NCBI GenBank assembly: GCA_949373085.1
Contig: CASICJ010000002.1
Span: 124,001 to 188,000, forward strand
Direction: 5' to 3'
Source: an uncultured Verrucomicrobiales bacterium
GTDB lineage: Bacteria > Verrucomicrobiota > Verrucomicrobiia > Verrucomicrobiales > Akkermansiaceae
DNA length: 64,000 nt
Positions 1-9,486 of this stretch are shown here, piece by piece. Under the pieces are notes generated by a model. The model was not told the DNA's origin and ran no database searches. It was given only the letters and a program-made list of their open reading frames with translations. The position numbers and the translations under genes were made by a program. Every line of letters begins with the position of its first letter. The stretch's first letter is position 1.

Positions 1-1
1 A

Positions 2-136
2 ACTCTTGAGGAAGTTGGAAGGCAATTCCAAGTCACCCGTGAACGAATTCGTCAGATCGAAGCTAAAGCACTCAGGAAGATGCGTCACCCAACCCGTATT
101 CGGAAGCTGGAAGGCTTCATCGAATTACCAATGTAG
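2..136 (+). CDS. rpoD: RNA polymerase sigma-70 family factor, C-terminal region 4.2 (partial, 5' truncated by window)
   Basis: Frame 2 reads [44 protein letters not shown], a classic sigma region 4.2 helix-turn-helix; only the C-terminus is visible. Confidence 0.85.
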   Translation, partial: TLEEVGRQFQVTRERIRQIEAKALRKMRHPTRIRKLEGFIELPM

Positions 137-145
137 ATAAATTTT

Positions 146-179
146 AAAAGCCCGCTGGTTTCAAAACCACGGGCTTTTT
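146..179 (+). terminator. Rho-independent terminator after the sigma factor gene
   Basis: AAAAGCCCGCTGGTTTCAAAACCACGGGCTTTTT: near-perfect stem followed by a T run directly after the TAG. Confidence 0.8.
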
Positions 180-197
180 GGAAATATCAATTTTCAA

Positions 198-584
198 ATG
201 CAGCATAACCAGTTCGAACATGCCGTTTCCTCAATCATTGAAAAGGAGAAGCGCTTCCAGCCCGGAGCTTACTTTCTTGTCAGGGAAGCTCTTGATTTCA
301 CGGTCGATCGCCTTTCCAAGGCTTCCAACAATGAAAAACGTCATGTGAGCGGACACGAACTCCTTTTTGGATTCCGCGACTACGTTCTAAAGGAATATGG
401 ACCAATGGGCGCCACCGTCCTTGAAGACTGGGGCATCAAAAAATGCCATCACGTCGGAGAAATTGTATTCATTTTCATCGAGCACGGTGTTTTTGGAAAA
501 CAAGATTCCGACAAACTCGATGACTTTGGCGAAGCCTACGCTTTCGAGGAAGCTTTTAAGACACCTTTCCTCGTAAGGGCATAG
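198..584 (+). CDS. Minf_1886 family protein
   Basis: 128 aa, FEHAVSSIIEKEKRFQPGAYFLVREALDFT... resembles the small conserved Minf_1886 family of PVC bacteria. Confidence 0.75.
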   Translation: MQHNQFEHAVSSIIEKEKRFQPGAYFLVREALDFTVDRLSKASNNEKRHVSGHELLFGFRDYVLKEYGPMGATVLEDWGIKKCHHVGEIVFIFIEHGVFGKQDSDKLDDFGEAYAFEEAFKTPFLVRA

Positions 585-626
585 GACACAATACCCGCAC
601 CGTAACAAGTGCTCTGGAAACCGTCT

Positions 627-1679
627 CTACTTCTTCCAGCCGCGCCAAAGCCACTTCATCATTTCAGGAAGTTTTGCCCCCGCTGCCTTTGATCCGTGAA
701 AACACTTTCCGTAATGGAACTGATAATCGTAATCTGAGTATTTTAATGCTGCCGCCATCTGTTTATTAGCAAGAGGCCAGTTTCCATACTTATTATCGAG
801 ATCGTTTTCACCCGCGAGAAGGTAAGCACGAATTGGCTTCTTTTCCGTCTTGCGTATCATCGGCGGATAATTGTGCCCACCCCGGATGTCAACAAAGGTC
901 CCCACCCAAATCAAGGCCTTACCAAATGATTGCGGCTTCTCCCAGCAAACCGTCCAAGCGCAAATTCCGCCTGACGAACCACCTGCGATTCCTCGCATCT
1001 TGGGGCTATCGCTAATTGCATAGCTCTTCTCAACCTCGGGAATAATTTCCTCTAAAAGAAACCTCGCATAGGCATCCCCCAGCGAGTCGTATTCCATACT
1101 ACGATTTCTCGGTTTTTCCTTCAGACTCTGGTCTTTAAAGCGGCCAGGATTAATAAAGACTCCAAGAGTCACGGGCAGCTCACCATTTGCGATCAGATTA
1201 TCCATGACCGTTGTAGCCCTTAAATTTCCATTCGGATCGGCGTGCCGGAGCCCATCCTGAAACACCATCAGAGCAGCCGGTTTTGAGGCCTTATATTGAG
1301 CAGGCACATAGACCAAATACTCCCGCTCCGTTCCAGGATAGACCTTACTCTCATTCCAGGTGTATTTAGTCACCCTTCCCTGAGGAACTTTTTGCACCAG
1401 CGAATCCTTGGAATACTGGTAGCTCTCCACCTTCGCCACTCCTTTTTCCAGAACCTTCTCATCCCTATCACGGATCGACCATTCAATCATCTGAAAGTTC
1501 TCAAACAACTGATGCAAGCGACCATTTTTCAGATCTCCAATTCGCTTGCCGGTCTTTTCGTTGAAAACTGAAATCGCAGTGGGATTCTCGCTCACCCAAT
1601 ACACCATTAGTCCCTTTGTCCAGCTCTTGGCCGACATATTTCCGACTAAGCACAATAAAATCACTAGGAATCGCTTCAT
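627..1679 (-). CDS. Secreted esterase, enterochelin-esterase/esterase-D-like alpha/beta hydrolase
   Basis: Signal peptide MKRFLVILLCLVGNMSA; GTEREYLVYVPAQY..., MVFQDG, and GGSSGGICAW nucleophile elbow. The ORF track starts at 1757, but the Met at 1679 fits the signal peptide better. Confidence 0.75.
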   Translation of the reverse strand: MKRFLVILLCLVGNMSAKSWTKGLMVYWVSENPTAISVFNEKTGKRIGDLKNGRLHQLFENFQMIEWSIRDRDEKVLEKGVAKVESYQYSKDSLVQKVPQGRVTKYTWNESKVYPGTEREYLVYVPAQYKASKPAALMVFQDGLRHADPNGNLRATTVMDNLIANGELPVTLGVFINPGRFKDQSLKEKPRNRSMEYDSLGDAYARFLLEEIIPEVEKSYAISDSPKMRGIAGGSSGGICAWTVCWEKPQSFGKALIWVGTFVDIRGGHNYPPMIRKTEKKPIRAYLLAGENDLDNKYGNWPLANKQMAAALKYSDYDYQFHYGKCFHGSKAAGAKLPEMMKWLWRGWKK

Positions 1680-1781
1680 CCTTGAAAGATGCCTTTTCTG
1701 GTCCTGGGCTGGCGAGTAAAGAAAGCAACTTACGATTAGACTTCCAAACTCCATCACTGCTTGCTCTTCTCAAAAGCAGCT

Positions 1782-2699
1782 ATGACCCGCCAAAAAGTCA
1801 TCGACTTGCTCGCCATGAGCAGATTCGCCAACCTCCCCACCGTTTGGTCAAATGGCCTTCTCGGAATTCTTATCGGAATAGGCATTTTCCAAGACCAAGC
1901 CCACATTTGCCCAACTTGCATTGCCATACTAGGAATTGCCCTTTCCTGTCTCTACCTTGGCGGATGTTTTTTCAACGATTGGCATGACCTCGACTTCGAC
2001 ACTAAAACCCGCCCTGAAAGGCCCATTCCTTCCGGTCGTTGGTCTCGCAAAACAATCTTGATTTTCTCCCTTCTTCTTATGGGCGGTGGATTTATCTTTT
2101 GCTCCTTTGTCAGCATTCCCTCCGGACTCTGCGCTGCCGGCATCGTCTTCTGTATTCTCGCTTATACCAAGTGGCACAAGATTCACCCTTCTAGCTTTTT
2201 CTTTATGGCCGGAGCACGCGCCCTCATATACCCAACAGCAGCCTTCTCTCTCATTTCTTGGAGGCAGTTCACCAATACTTCTTTCGATAGCTCCTTCCTT
2301 ATTCTTTTACTCGGACTCGGACTCGGTGGATACATCCTCGGAATCTCCCTCACCGCCCGGGCCGAGACCTCCAAAAACCCCATTAGCGATTCACAGAAAA
2401 TATTTCCTATTCTCTGCCTCTGCACCCCCATCTTCTTTTTCTCAATTCCCCAAATCGCCTCGCAAAACGGATATGCTCTGATTCCGCTCATCCTCTTCAT
2501 CGGAATCCTCGCAATCATTGTCAGAAGCCTTCGTGCTTGCCACAACGTCGGCGCTTTTGTCTCCCGGGCTCTTGCTAGCATTCCCCTGGTGGACTATCTA
2601 ATCGTCTTCCCGCTTGCCCCAAACCTTCTCATCCTGATTTCCTGCCCTCTCTTAGCTATCACCGCCCTTGGCCTTCAAAAAATCGCCCCCGCCACCTAA
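1782..2699 (+). CDS. UbiA-family prenyltransferase-like integral membrane protein
   Basis: SRFANLPTVWSNGLLG... and NDWHDLDFDTKTRPERPIPSGRWS (NDxxDxxxD-like) motif, many TM segments. Confidence 0.8.
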   Translation: MTRQKVIDLLAMSRFANLPTVWSNGLLGILIGIGIFQDQAHICPTCIAILGIALSCLYLGGCFFNDWHDLDFDTKTRPERPIPSGRWSRKTILIFSLLLMGGGFIFCSFVSIPSGLCAAGIVFCILAYTKWHKIHPSSFFFMAGARALIYPTAAFSLISWRQFTNTSFDSSFLILLLGLGLGGYILGISLTARAETSKNPISDSQKIFPILCLCTPIFFFSIPQIASQNGYALIPLILFIGILAIIVRSLRACHNVGAFVSRALASIPLVDYLIVFPLAPNLLILISCPLLAITALGLQKIAPAT

Positions 2700-3708
2700 A
2701 TGATACTCGCCATCGAATCCTCCTGTGACGAGACCGCGGTTGCCATTATCCGGCGGAAAGGCAAGACGGCTGACCTCCTTACCTCGCTCATCTCATCACA
2801 AATCGAAATCCACCGCCAATACGGAGGCGTTGTCCCAGAAGTAGCCTGCCGTAATCATGCCCAACGAATTCGCCCCTTAGTCCAACAAGCTCTCGATGAC
2901 GCCGGAGTCAGTCTCGATGACATCACCGCTTTCGCCGCCACTCGCGGCCCCGGACTCGCCTCATCCCTTCTCGTCGGCCTCGCTTACGCAAAGGGACTCG
3001 CGGCCGCTTCGGCCAAACCCTTTTTCGGGATTAATCACATGGAAGGCCATCTTCTCTCGCCCTTCCTTGAAGAAGGCACAATCCCGCCCCACCTCAGCCT
3101 CATCGTCTCCGGGGGGCATACCATGCTCATCTCAGTGCAAGCATACGGACAATATCAACTCATCGGCCGCACCATCGATGATGCCGGCGGCGAAGCCTTC
3201 GACAAGGTCGGCCGCATGCTCAAGCTCCCCTACCCCGGCGGACCCGAAATCGAAAAACACGCCCGCGAGGGAAACCCTAAATCCTTCATCTTTCCCCGTG
3301 CCCATCTTAAAGACGCTCCCTTTAACTTCTCCTTTTCGGGTCTTAAAACTGCTGTTCTTTACCAAATTCAAAAGCTTGACGACTCCCAAGCTCACCTCGC
3401 TGATCTCTGCGCATCCTTTCAGGATGCCGTCATTGATGTCCTGGTCAAAAAAAACAATTAAAGCCGCTCGTCAAACCAGCCACACCTTAATCACTCTTTC
3501 TGGTGGAGTTGCCTGTAACCGAACTTTACAAGAAGCCCTTACCCGTGCTGCACAAAACGCCGGCATAAAAGTCCAGCTCACCCCACCAGCACTTACCACC
3601 GATAACGCAGGTATGATTGCACTCGCCGCTCTTCTCGCTTCCGAAAACCGGTCCGACGACTCTCTCAAAATCGGCATTGACCCTAATCTCGTGCTCGCCA
3701 CTCCATAG
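2700..3708 (+). CDS. tsaD: tRNA N6-adenosine threonylcarbamoyltransferase TsaD, split by a +1 frameshift at the A8 run 3447-3454
   Basis: N-part MILAIESSCDETAVAII...GGVVPEVACRNHA...SGGHT (ORF 2700-3461). The C-part continues in the other frame as KKTIKAARQTSHTLITLSGGVACN...TDNAGMIALAAL...LATP, ending at 3708. Confidence 0.9.
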
Positions 3709-3757
3709 CTCCGCTACCCCGCTTGCCCTAATAAGATAGGATACGAATTAATAGTAA

Positions 3758-4315
3758 CTACTTCGACCAAGCCACATGAATGTGAGTCGAATGGCCTCGG
3801 TCTCCCGGTCCAAAAGTTTCGGTCGCGCCAAGTTCACGGCAGCGCTTGAGAAATCCTCGCCAATAGCGATTACCATAATTCACTCGAATACCATTGATGG
3901 TGTCGACATCAAAAGCAAGTCCAGCGTAATGGCGTGAATTTCTGGCATGACTCCCCCCCGCTAAGGCAACTACCCGAAAAGTATACCCCCGGCTTACAAG
4001 GTCACAGATAGCCCAAAGCATTCTATGATCGAGTCCCACATAGCCACCTGGAGCCGTGCCGTAATAACTACGCTTAACAGCATAACCAGCAGCAGCATGG
4101 TTGATGTTATCTAATGCCAGACGCCGCCATCATAACGACCGCTGACCTGACGAGGAAGCCAACTGATCCTGTTACAATTCTTCAACCATTGCGCTGCCTT
4201 AGGGGGTAGGATTACTCACATAAAATGTGGGAGGCGTAAGAGTACAACTCGAGAACCCCGAGCAACAGCAGACTGCTACGACAATCGCACGAAGAAAAAG
4301 GACGAGACGCTTCAC
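3758..4315 (-). pseudogene. Peptidase M15-like (D-Ala-D-Ala carboxypeptidase fold) secreted protein, disrupted by two frameshifts
   Basis: Intact C-part contains SRHYAGLAFDVD (SxHxxGxAxD) and HSTHIHV (HxH). Upstream minus-strand frames give a signal/lipoprotein-like start MKRLVLFLRAIVVAVCCCSGFSSCTLTPPTFYVSNPTP, then LPPKAAQWLKNCNRISWLPRQVSGRYDGGVWH, then LDNINHAAAGYAVKRSYYGTAPGGYVGLDHRML in successive frames. Confidence 0.65.
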
Positions 4316-4408
4316 TTGTCTAAAGATGCCCATTTTGCCCCCAATGGCAATGCCATGATCCCTCTCTTGTTTTCCGGAGAGCTCAGGGGCTATACCTCCT
4401 CCGTAATT

Positions 4409-5635
4409 ATGCGCCTGCGGACAATTCTCGCCCGAACCAAGCGTCTCGTTTTCCCGAGACGCGCTCGAGCGGCGTCATGAAAAAACAGCCCAAGCACTCT
4501 CACAAGTCTTTGCCTCCTTTATAAATCACGATGGTCACGCGTCGCGACGGGAACTTGAAATCGTTTATGACTTTGTCCGTAATGTTTTCCCAGATATTGA
4601 TCATGGCATTCTCGGAAAATCACTAGAATCTGCAGTTGCTTGGCCCCAACCGATTGATGAAGCGCTGAAGCATCTCAAGAAAAAATCTAAACACGGAACA
4701 CCGGATTCCCTTAGCCCTCCAGCTTTATTCGGTCATTAGAGCAGGCGGAGACGCCCCCGAAGAAAGAGAAAAATTCTCCGAGGTTATGCAAGCTATCGGA
4801 AATGGTAAGATCACCGAAGCAGTCATACGTGAACTCGGGCAATTCAACGCACCAAAAGACAGTCTCTTGGCTCGGGTAGACTTTGGCTCTGATAAATCAT
4901 GTGACGTCCGCTTAAAAGACGAAGCCGACACGCCCTGGTTTCGCTGTTACCACGCAGGAGCACTGATTCTTATTCGAAACCTTCGCGATCAACCTCTCTG
5001 GATTAGAGGCTATCAACTCGACTCAGATCACCTCTTACTAGTCCGCCCTTCAGACGAAGTCATCGCCGGAGGATGGCGTTTAAATTACAACGATCTCATC
5101 TTTTTTTTACAGGCGGAAGAAAAAGATATTCCTTCCACACTCTTCCTCATAGAAGAAAACGAGGAATTCACTTTAAGCCGAAACAATTCGCGTCTTGCCC
5201 TAGCTAAGATCGCTTTCGGACATCGCGTTTACTTTACTCCATTTAAAAAACGGATGCCTCACCAGCGGCTCACACAACCCTCTCATTGCTGAAACCACCT
5301 ATGAGCTCGATTACCACGACATGATTCGTGTGGGTGAAAAGGAACCCCTCGCGCTAGAAGCCCTGAGGCGAATTACACAACAAACTGGACAGCGATTTGT
5401 TCTTCCAGCGGGACGTCGAAGGGTTCTTGTTTCAAACGATCCCAATCGACTCTCAGGTGACAGCCTGCTCCTCACTCCGGGTCTTGCTGGGCGCTTTGTT
5501 TTAGAGCTCGACTTCGACCCTAAAACAGGGGTTGGCGAGATGAAGGTCATCGAATCTACCGAGGCTATTCTTGTCAATGGCCAACAAGTTAAAGAAGAGC
5601 CGTTACCGGATGGATCAATGATTCGGTTTGAGTAA
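4409..5635 (+). pseudogene. N-terminal portion of an FHA-domain ABC transporter gene (TerB-like helical region plus FHA regions), broken by about four +1 frameshifts
   Basis: Frames chain into one protein: MRLR/QFSPEPSVSFSRDALERRHEKTAQALSQVFASFINHDGHASRRELEIVYDFVRNVFPDI...KHGTPDS / LALQLYSVIRAGGDAPEER...FGHRVYFTPFK / NGCLTSGSHNPLIAETTYELDYHDMIRVGE...LPDGSMIR / LSNRQALRCRFSD... leading into the ABC domain. Confidence 0.6.
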
Positions 5636-7850
5636 TCGTCAGGCCCTCCGCTGCCGCTTTTCGGATAACATTCTTGATGAAGAACGGAACCTCGTTCGCC
5701 ACCTTGAAGTCGAAAATCTCAACCATAGTTTTTGGAAAGGCGGAAAGGCCATCGACAGCCTCTCTTTCCGGCTAGAACGCAGTCAAATGATGTGTATCAT
5801 CGGCCCTAGTGGAAGCGGGAAAAGCACGCTTCTCGAAATCCTAGCCGGCCAAAGAAAACCAAGGAACGGACAGGTTAAGCTGAATGGCATCTCACTTTAC
5901 GACCACCCAAAGAGGCTCGCCCCCTTAATTTCATTTATGCCGCAGGAAGATGCCCTGATCGAGCAGCTTACTGTCTACGAGCACCTCGTCCATGCTGCTG
6001 CCATCCGCCGGCCCCACCTCTCGATCGAATCGATCGAGAAACGGGTGAACTTCCTCGTCGGCGAGCTAGGATTAGAACGAATCGGACATCGCCGGGTCGG
6101 TAGCCCTGAGTCCAAAAGCCTGAGTGGAGGTGAACGTTCCCGGCTAAATGCGGGGCTCGACTTAGTTGGCGGCGGCGAAGTTTTCCTCTTCGACGAGCCC
6201 ATCTCGGGGCTTTCCTCGAAGGATGCCGAAAACGTCGTCGATGCCCTCCACAGTTTCGCTCAAGATAAGATCGTGGTTGCCTCCCTTCACCGTCCCAGCG
6301 AAAAAGTCTTAGAAGCTTTTGATACGGTCCTTCTCCTCGATCGTGGCGGGAAAATGGCCTATTTGGGACCACCAAAAGATCTAGTAAGTTACTTCCAACA
6401 AGCCTCGAAAGATTTACAGATCGAGCGTCAATCCGACCTCACCCCTCAGGGAGCCGACTTTGTTTTCGATATTCTCGAAAGCACAATGCTAAAGCTCCAC
6501 ACACCTGGCAAATCGCGCAGACGTTTCCAGCCCGAGTTCTGGCAGGAAAGATTCGAGAACCACTGCGTGATGGACCATCTATCACTATCAAAATCAAGGC
6601 CCATTGCTGGCGAACTAGATTTACCAACTGCTGATGACCAAGTTGCGGCGCCCGAACCTCCAGCTCACGGACGTCGACAGAAATGGATGATTTTTAAAAC
6701 CCACTTGGCACGGGCCGTCAAATCAAAATTCCGACACCGGGAAACTTTCAACTCTATCTTGTTAGAAGCTCCACTGCTCGCAGGACTGATCGGCCTAACC
6801 TTAAGAGCTTCTCCCGATGGTAGCTACCAATTCCATTCAGCTCTTCATCTGCCATCTTACCTCTTCCTATCCGTAACAGTCGCGATGTTTTTCGGTCTTA
6901 CCAACAGCGCAACGGAGGTCCTACGAGATCGTCCGATTTTAAGACGCGAACGCAACTGCCAGCCACACCCAGTCCTTTATCTTAGCTCGAAATTCGTCGT
7001 GCTCATTCTCACTGTAGCAGTTCAATCTGCGGTCTTCATCGCGGTTGCACATCAGATTCTCGATCTTCATTACATGTTTTGGGATCACCTCGGCTGGATG
7101 ATTCTCACAGGATCCTGTGGAACTGCCCTGGCCTTGATGGTCTCGGTGATCTCGCGATCCGAGCGTACTGCCTTAGGATCTATTCCTTTGATCCTCGTTC
7201 CACAAATCCTACTGGCAGGCGCCCTCATTCCCTTCACTGAGATGAACCGCGGACTTTTTGTCGGTGGAGATGAAGGCCGTGATAACGGAGGTGAACCGGT
7301 CCCTTCAGCCATCATGCCCCTGCGCTATGCCTTTGAAGGTAGCATCGTGACCCAAGCCACGGCTAATCGCTTTGAAAAAACACGACAACCCATCCAGGAT
7401 AAAATCGACAAACTCAAAGACAAGGAAGACCTAGAACGGTCAGAAGAGGATGAACTCAAAGAAGCCGGAGAGAAGATCGGGGTTCTCTTTGCATCAGTTT
7501 CAAACAATTTCTCTCAGGCTGACAAAATCCTAAGTGAGCCGCTCAGGCAATTAAAACAACTCAAAGAAGAGGAAATGGCAGCGCTTGAACCCAAAATCGA
7601 TCGCGATACTCGCTCAGTTTCTCAATTCTTTGTAAACGAACGAGTCGAAAACATGGTAGATCTTGCTGAAACTCTGAGACTCGACCGCAGGAGAAATGAT
7701 AAGCCCAAGATTTTCTTGGCTAAGGAAAAACCACTCTTTGGCGTCAATCTAAGCACCCAGTGGTTTTGTCGAATATTTTTGATATTCCTAACAACTGCTT
7801 TTCTACTCCCGGCAGCGAGCTTTCTCAACTACTCACTCACCCGGCGTTGA
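5628..7850 (+). CDS. ABC transporter ATP-binding protein/permease (ABCG/ABC-2 type half transporter), C-terminal part of the FHA-ABC protein
   Basis: Walker A GPSGSGKS, signature SLSGGERSRLN, Walker B FLFDEP, H-loop ASLHRPS; C-terminal TM segments of ABC-2 type. Confidence 0.9.
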   Translation: MSNRQALRCRFSDNILDEERNLVRHLEVENLNHSFWKGGKAIDSLSFRLERSQMMCIIGPSGSGKSTLLEILAGQRKPRNGQVKLNGISLYDHPKRLAPLISFMPQEDALIEQLTVYEHLVHAAAIRRPHLSIESIEKRVNFLVGELGLERIGHRRVGSPESKSLSGGERSRLNAGLDLVGGGEVFLFDEPISGLSSKDAENVVDALHSFAQDKIVVASLHRPSEKVLEAFDTVLLLDRGGKMAYLGPPKDLVSYFQQASKDLQIERQSDLTPQGADFVFDILESTMLKLHTPGKSRRRFQPEFWQERFENHCVMDHLSLSKSRPIAGELDLPTADDQVAAPEPPAHGRRQKWMIFKTHLARAVKSKFRHRETFNSILLEAPLLAGLIGLTLRASPDGSYQFHSALHLPSYLFLSVTVAMFFGLTNSATEVLRDRPILRRERNCQPHPVLYLSSKFVVLILTVAVQSAVFIAVAHQILDLHYMFWDHLGWMILTGSCGTALALMVSVISRSERTALGSIPLILVPQILLAGALIPFTEMNRGLFVGGDEGRDNGGEPVPSAIMPLRYAFEGSIVTQATANRFEKTRQPIQDKIDKLKDKEDLERSEEDELKEAGEKIGVLFASVSNNFSQADKILSEPLRQLKQLKEEEMAALEPKIDRDTRSVSQFFVNERVENMVDLAETLRLDRRRNDKPKIFLAKEKPLFGVNLSTQWFCRIFLIFLTTAFLLPAASFLNYSLTRR

Positions 7851-8567
7851 AGAACGCGAAAGTGCTGTTTTGAAGCTCCGGCGAATCGTAGCAAGCGCTT
7901 CGGAGGTCAATGGTCGGGCAACCACAAGTCCTGCGATCGAGTGTCCTTCCTTAGATTCCAGCTGGAGGATTTCTATCATTCGATCCTTAGCAATCTCAAC
8001 CTGAAGCAGCCCGCTAGGTGCACCTTCACCCATAGTGACTGAGGCCAGAGCAAGTGATCTCGCTACCTTGATTAGCTTCTCACTTCCAACATCATCAACT
8101 ACAATCTCCCCCTTCGGATCGCAGACAAATGCAGCCAGAATAGGAGTTTGTTTTTTAAGCCAATTTGAAAATGTGCCTAGGGCGCGAGGCAGCGAAGGAA
8201 GCCCCGAAGAGCGGCTGGATACGACTTCAAGCGGAGCAGCTTGTTTTACAGCAGCAGTCAACGCAACTGGTGGTTGTCCTTCACGAAACGGATCAGGTCG
8301 GACTGACTGCTTGATCCCATCAACAACGGAGCGAGCTGGCTTGGATTTTGGCGAAGCTTGAGGAAACGGATTAGCTGGTTCGGAAGTAACCGATTGCAAC
8401 GGCTGGGTAGAAAGATTGGATTCCCCATCGAAACCTTCAAAATCCTTACCAAAAACTGATTCGTGAGAAGGGATTTGTGACACCGGATTTTTAGCTAGCA
8501 AACCTTCGGCGAGCGACCTGACTTCGTCTGGGTCGAGCCACTGACTCACAACTTCGTTCTCATTCAT
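7833..8567 (-). CDS. Roadblock/LC7-like domain protein
   Basis: C-terminal ~110 aa TPILAAFVCDPKGEIVVDDVGSEKLIKVARSLALASVTMGE...LQVEIAKDRMIEILQLE resembles a roadblock/LC7 fold. The N-terminus is low complexity. Adjacent to a ParA-like ATPase on the same strand. Confidence 0.5.
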   Translation of the reverse strand: MNENEVVSQWLDPDEVRSLAEGLLAKNPVSQIPSHESVFGKDFEGFDGESNLSTQPLQSVTSEPANPFPQASPKSKPARSVVDGIKQSVRPDPFREGQPPVALTAAVKQAAPLEVVSSRSSGLPSLPRALGTFSNWLKKQTPILAAFVCDPKGEIVVDDVGSEKLIKVARSLALASVTMGEGAPSGLLQVEIAKDRMIEILQLESKEGHSIAGLVVARPLTSEALATIRRSFKTALSRSSTPGE

Positions 8568-8571
8568 AGTT

Positions 8572-9348
8572 CTAGCTTGGGATCGGAGGATTGATGCGTT
8601 GCTCTAGTTCAAGACGGAGTTCTTCAAAAATTGCCAAAGTCTTTGCGCCTTCTGCCATCACTCCCACCGGAAGACCCCTCGCACTAGCTTGCACATAAAG
8701 ATCATTTCTTGGGATTTCAGTTTGCATCACCATTTCGTCCGGAAGAAGTCCCCGAAGTGCTTGAGCAGATTCTAAGCTTTCGGAGAGCTCCTTTTTCACC
8801 ATCGTCAAGATAACTCCAAGAACCTGAAGGCTGGGATTGACAGCGCGCATCCGGGTTAATGCTTCAAGCATTTTGGGAACTGAACGAACTCCAAGTGGTT
8901 CCGATTGCTGAGGCACCATCACTCCATTCGAAACTCCAAGAACATCGGCAGTGACGCCAAATAACCCTGCAGCCGTATCGAAAATACAAACGTCGTATTT
9001 CATAGCACGAATTTGTGAGACAAAACCCCTGATTCGATGGATGTTTCCCGAAATCGGACCACTCCCAAATTCGTAAGCACTACCCCGCCCAGCCGCAACA
9101 AGACTGAAGGTTGGAAGGCGGGTAGGCACAATGAGCTCCCCAACATTCATGACTGGGTTTTCAAGAAAATCGTAGAAGCCCGAGAGATGGCGCGATTGGC
9201 GAGTTAGAGAAAGTCCCACCGATCCCTGAGGATCAGTATCGACAAGCAAAGTTTTGCGACCGCTGCGAGCAAATGCATAGGCTAGATTAATGGAGAGAGT
9301 CGTTTTTCCGACGCCTCCCTTTTGGCTGGTGATGGCTAGAGTGGTCAC
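8572..9348 (-). CDS. ParA/MinD-family ATPase
   Basis: MTTLAITSQKGGVGKTTLSINLAYAFARSGRKTLLVDTDPQGS: deviant Walker A KGGVGKTT. Confidence 0.9.
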   Translation of the reverse strand: MTTLAITSQKGGVGKTTLSINLAYAFARSGRKTLLVDTDPQGSVGLSLTRQSRHLSGFYDFLENPVMNVGELIVPTRLPTFSLVAAGRGSAYEFGSGPISGNIHRIRGFVSQIRAMKYDVCIFDTAAGLFGVTADVLGVSNGVMVPQQSEPLGVRSVPKMLEALTRMRAVNPSLQVLGVILTMVKKELSESLESAQALRGLLPDEMVMQTEIPRNDLYVQASARGLPVGVMAEGAKTLAIFEELRLELEQRINPPIPS

Positions 9349-9486
9349 TGAAACAAATCTAAAATGAAATTCGGGAAACCTATTCCTGATTGGCCTTGAG
9401 CGATGGAACCATTTAGAATCTCCTTTGTCTGGTCATTTTCTCTCTATTTCTTAAATTCAAGGGGCCCGCACTGCGGGGAATCAATC

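Noticed and set aside
3447-3455. dnaX-type programmed -1 frameshift at A8C in tsaD
   Set aside because: The frame needed is +1 (or one A fewer), the opposite direction to a classical -1 slippery site; no Shine-Dalgarno or stem-loop stimulator is evident by eye.
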